Shown here: one piece after another, positions 62,260-64,000 of the stretch
Numbering within the stretch: the first letter of the stretch is position 1
Layout: each line of letters opens with the position of its first letter
Origin: Cellulomonas sp. URHE0023
GTDB lineage: Bacteria > Actinomycetota > Actinomycetes > Actinomycetales > Cellulomonadaceae
Assembly (NCBI RefSeq): GCF_000688475.1
Contig: NZ_JIAN01000006.1
Coordinates: 62,001 to 126,000 of the forward strand
Direction: 5' to 3'
Length of the DNA: 64,000 nucleotides
Notes under the pieces: model-generated
Seen by the model: the letters and a program-made list of their open reading frames with translations, nothing else
The model's database searches: none
What the model was told of the DNA's origin: nothing
Made by a program: the position numbers and the translations under genes

Positions 62260-62604
62260 TCAGGCGCTGCGGCGCAACTTCCCCGAGCGGAGCAGGTCAA
62301 GACGCTCGTCGAGGAGCTCCTGGAGCTCACCGACGGTGCGACGCTCGAGCAGCATGTCCCAGTGCGTGCGCGGCGGCTTGCCGGCCTTCACCTCGGGTCG
62401 CGACGCGTCGCGAAGCAGTGCCTCCTCGCCGCAACGGCACTCCCACACCACCGGAACGTCGGCCTCGACCGAGAACGGCAGAATGATCGTGTGCCCGTTG
62501 GGGCAGTCGTAGTGAGCCTGGAGCCGGGGCGCGAACTCGACGCCGTCTTCCGTCTCCATGCTGTGGGACCCGATGCGCATGCCGCGCAGGGACCGGTTTG
62601 CCAT
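62260..62604 (-). CDS. rbpA: RNA polymerase-binding protein RbpA
   Basis: Actinobacterial activator that binds RNA polymerase and the principal sigma factor, stabilising open complexes. The 114-aa product starts MANRSLRGMRIGSHSMETED and has a zinc-ribbon-like core (YDCPNGH ... WECRCGEEALL) and a C-terminal sigma-interaction helix (THWDMLLERRTVGELQELL). GGAGGTT precedes the ATG. A sigma-R-type promoter lies upstream. Confidence 0.95.
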   Translation of the reverse strand: MANRSLRGMRIGSHSMETEDGVEFAPRLQAHYDCPNGHTIILPFSVEADVPVVWECRCGEEALLRDASRPEVKAGKPPRTHWDMLLERRTVGELQELLDERLDLLRSGKLRRSA

Positions 62605-62660
62605 CGTGGGGAACCTCCGTGCCGTTGTACGGCCGTCGAGAGTGTGTACTTCCACCGGTT

Positions 62661-62688
62661 CCAACGGTGGACGCCCCTCCAGTGTTCC
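62661..62688 (-). promoter_or_regulatory. Putative sigma-R/SigH-type promoter for rbpA
   Basis: On the minus strand: GGAAC (62688-62684), exactly 18 nt, GTTGG (62665-62661). Sigma-R/SigH promoters have GGAAT-N18/19-GTT. About 57 nt before the rbpA ATG. Confidence 0.72.
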
Positions 62689-62738
62689 AGGTAGACGTGA
62701 AGGGATGGTGAACGGTGTCAGCAATTGACGGAGAGGCT

Positions 62739-62744
62739 TAATGT
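62739..62744 (+). promoter_or_regulatory. Leaderless-type -10 box, aldo/keto reductase
   Basis: TAATGT ends 6 nt before GTG 62751. Confidence 0.4.
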
Positions 62745-62750
62745 CGCATC

Positions 62751-63713
62751 GTGACGTTCGAGGCCCCCACCAGGCAGATGACCTTCCGGCAGCTCGGCGA
62801 CCTCGGCCCGTCCGTGTCCGTCGCAGGTCTCGGATGCAACACGTTCGGCGCAACGCTCACCCCGGGCGGCGTGCCGGGTCTCGTGTCGGCGGCGCTCGAC
62901 GCGGGCATCACGTTCTTCGACACAGCCGATGTCTACGGCGGCACGTTCGGCCAGAGCGAGGAGCTACTGGGCGCGGCCCTCGCGGGCGCGCGCGACCAGG
63001 TGGTGGTCGCGAGCAAGTTCGGCGCCGGCGCTCCGGAGGGCGTCACTGCCGGCTCACGTGAGTACATCCGGGCAGCTGTCGAGGCGTCGCTCAGGCGGCT
63101 ACGGACGGACCGGATCGACCTGTACCAGATGCACGTCCCGGACCCGGTGACGCCGATCGAGGAGACGCTCGCGGCGCTGCACGAGCTGGTGGTGGAAGGA
63201 AAGGTCCGCCACATCGGCTCCTCCAACTTCGCCGCCTGGCAGGTGGTCGACGCCGACTGGACTGCCCGGACCGCGGGAGCTACGGCGTTCGTGTCGGCCC
63301 AGAACCGGTACAACCTGCTGGATCGCGCCGCAGAGAGCGAGCTCGTCCCCGCGCTCGAGCAGGTGGGGGTCGCGCTGATCCCGTACGTCCCGCTCGCCTC
63401 CGGACTCCTGACCGGCAAGTACCGGCGCGACGAGTCCGCACCGGACGGCTCGCGCCTGTCGCGGTGGCCGGACCGACTGGCGCGCGCGGACTTCGACCGG
63501 ATCGACGCGCTGACCACGCTGGCTCGGGAGTGGGGGATCGACCTTCCGACCCTCGCGCTGGGCGGACTGGCGGCGCAGCCTGCGGTGGCCACCGTCATCG
63601 CCGGCGCACGGACCCCTGAGCAGCTGCGCGCGAACGTCGCGTCGATCCTCTGGGAGCCGACGCTCGACCAGCTCGCCGCCATCGACGACGCGTCGACCAG
63701 CCCAGCCGGCTGA
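62751..63713 (+). CDS. Aldo/keto reductase
   Basis: A 320-aa NADPH-dependent oxidoreductase of the AKR superfamily. TIM barrel with catalytic Asp and Tyr in FFDTADVYGGTFGQSE, Lys in VVASKFG, His in YQMHVPDPV, and the C-terminal cofactor region TVIAGARTPEQL. GTG 62751 is used; ATG 62778 at MTFRQLG is a possible shorter start. Divergent from rbpA. Substrate unknown. Confidence 0.9.
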   Translation: MTFEAPTRQMTFRQLGDLGPSVSVAGLGCNTFGATLTPGGVPGLVSAALDAGITFFDTADVYGGTFGQSEELLGAALAGARDQVVVASKFGAGAPEGVTAGSREYIRAAVEASLRRLRTDRIDLYQMHVPDPVTPIEETLAALHELVVEGKVRHIGSSNFAAWQVVDADWTARTAGATAFVSAQNRYNLLDRAAESELVPALEQVGVALIPYVPLASGLLTGKYRRDESAPDGSRLSRWPDRLARADFDRIDALTTLAREWGIDLPTLALGGLAAQPAVATVIAGARTPEQLRANVASILWEPTLDQLAAIDDASTSPAG

Positions 63714-63714
63714 C

Positions 63715-64000
63715 TCACCACTCGAGCATTCGTGCGCGGCTCTGGCCGATCGCTGCGACGCCCCACAGGCGCATGCCGATCGCGTCGGCGCCCTCCCGGA
63801 GCGAACGCGTCCAGGACTCCTCGAACGCCCCTCGGTCTCCACCGGCAGCGCGCACGAGGCCGACGAGCACCGATCCTCCCGGCCCGTCCTCGGCGAGCAC
63901 CGATCCGAGGACGTCCAGCAGGCGTCGCACCACCTCTCGGTCGGCGTGCAGCGGCACGTCCGTGATGGGCAGCACTGTCGGGAGCGTGTACCCCTGGGCG
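63715..64000 (-). CDS. Unknown protein, C-terminal part (truncated by window edge)
   Basis: The frame is open to the right edge, so the start lies outside. About 95 visible residues, ending GQSRARMLEW. A helical stretch (ADREVVRRLLDVLGSVLAED) and a beta-like GSVLVGLVRAAGGD precede it. Strong G/C at third positions supports coding. It is convergent with the aldo/keto reductase gene, with one base between the stop codons. Family not recognised. Confidence 0.65.
   Translation of the reverse strand, partial: AQGYTLPTVLPITDVPLHADREVVRRLLDVLGSVLAEDGPGGSVLVGLVRAAGGDRGAFEESWTRSLREGADAIGMRLWGVAAIGQSRARMLEW

Noticed and set aside
62243..62262. tRNA T-arm-like GGGGTTCGAACCC between two convergent genes
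   Set aside because: No acceptor, D or anticodon arms can be built around it, since the flanks are coding ends. Could at most be a chance motif; no attachment-site repeat was seen.
62725..62730. TTGACG as -35 box for the aldo/keto reductase
   Set aside because: Only 8 nt from the TAATGT box, too close to act as its -35.

Overview
The window is a gene-dense stretch of chromosome (very high G+C, with strong G/C preference at third codon positions) from an actinobacterium. The gene order (pyrR-pyrB-pyrC-carA-carB-pyrF-mihF-gmk-rpoZ-coaBC-metK-priA-fmt-rsmB-rpe), mihF, rbpA, pafBC, a helY-type helicase and the many GTG/TTG starts and TANNNT -10 boxes placed right at start codons all point that way. 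A type IV pilus (T4P) cluster beside aroC-aroK-aroB-efp-nusB suggests Cellulomonadaceae or a near relative. The genus is an inference, not something read directly.

Layout. (1) 1-15.2 kb: a T4P cluster. It contains pilB (cut by the left edge), pilT, pilC, one divergent prepilin gene, four near-identical tandem pilin genes, three large or minor prepilins, pilD, pilM, pilN and pilO. One minor pilin carries Ig/cadherin-like repeats and another carries two ricin-B-type lectin trefoils. Six promoters in this region have the sigma-28/FliA-like form CTCA-N16/17-(G/A/C)CCGA. (2) 15.3-19.8 kb: chorismate genes aroC, aroK, aroB, aroQ, then efp and nusB. (3) 19.8-25.0 kb: a membrane GGDEF-EAL protein on the minus strand, divergent from a GPH-type transporter gene that overlaps a PLP-dependent decarboxylase gene. 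(4) 25.1-33.9 kb: a tightly overlapping pyrimidine operon behind a PyrR-binding leader. (5) 34-43.7 kb: mihF, gmk, rpoZ, coaBC, metK, priA (helicase motifs lost), a HAD hydrolase, fmt, rsmB, rpe. (6) 43.7-48.6 kb: an FMN riboswitch and ribD-ribE-ribAB-ribH, then hisE-hisG. (7) 48.6-57.8 kb: small PH-domain and unknown genes, a DUF3866 gene divergent from pafB-pafC, a small membrane protein, tatA-tatC, a diacylglycerol-kinase-like gene and a Ski2/HelY helicase. (8) 57.8-64 kb: a YtcJ-type amidohydrolase, lnt next to a Ppm1-like mannosyltransferase, rbpA behind a sigma-R-type promoter, an aldo/keto reductase and an edge-truncated unknown gene.

How it works together. The first block builds and retracts a pilus: PilB extends, PilT retracts, PilC is the platform, PilM/N/O align it, and PilD processes prepilins. 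Several interchangeable major pilins and two multi-domain minor pilins could present carbohydrate- or surface-binding domains. The promoter pattern ties T4P expression to the motility sigma factor. The rest is core metabolism (aromatic amino acids, UMP, riboflavin, folate-dependent initiation, S-adenosylmethionine), translation factors, Tat secretion and lipoprotein maturation. No tRNA, rRNA, CRISPR array, insertion sequence or prophage was seen.

The most interesting material is the T4P region (lectin-bearing and Ig-bearing pilins, mosaic pilin array, FliA-like promoters), followed by the cis-regulatory signals: PyrR leader, FMN riboswitch with a Shine-Dalgarno-masking hairpin, sigma-R box before rbpA, and a set of predicted leaderless genes.
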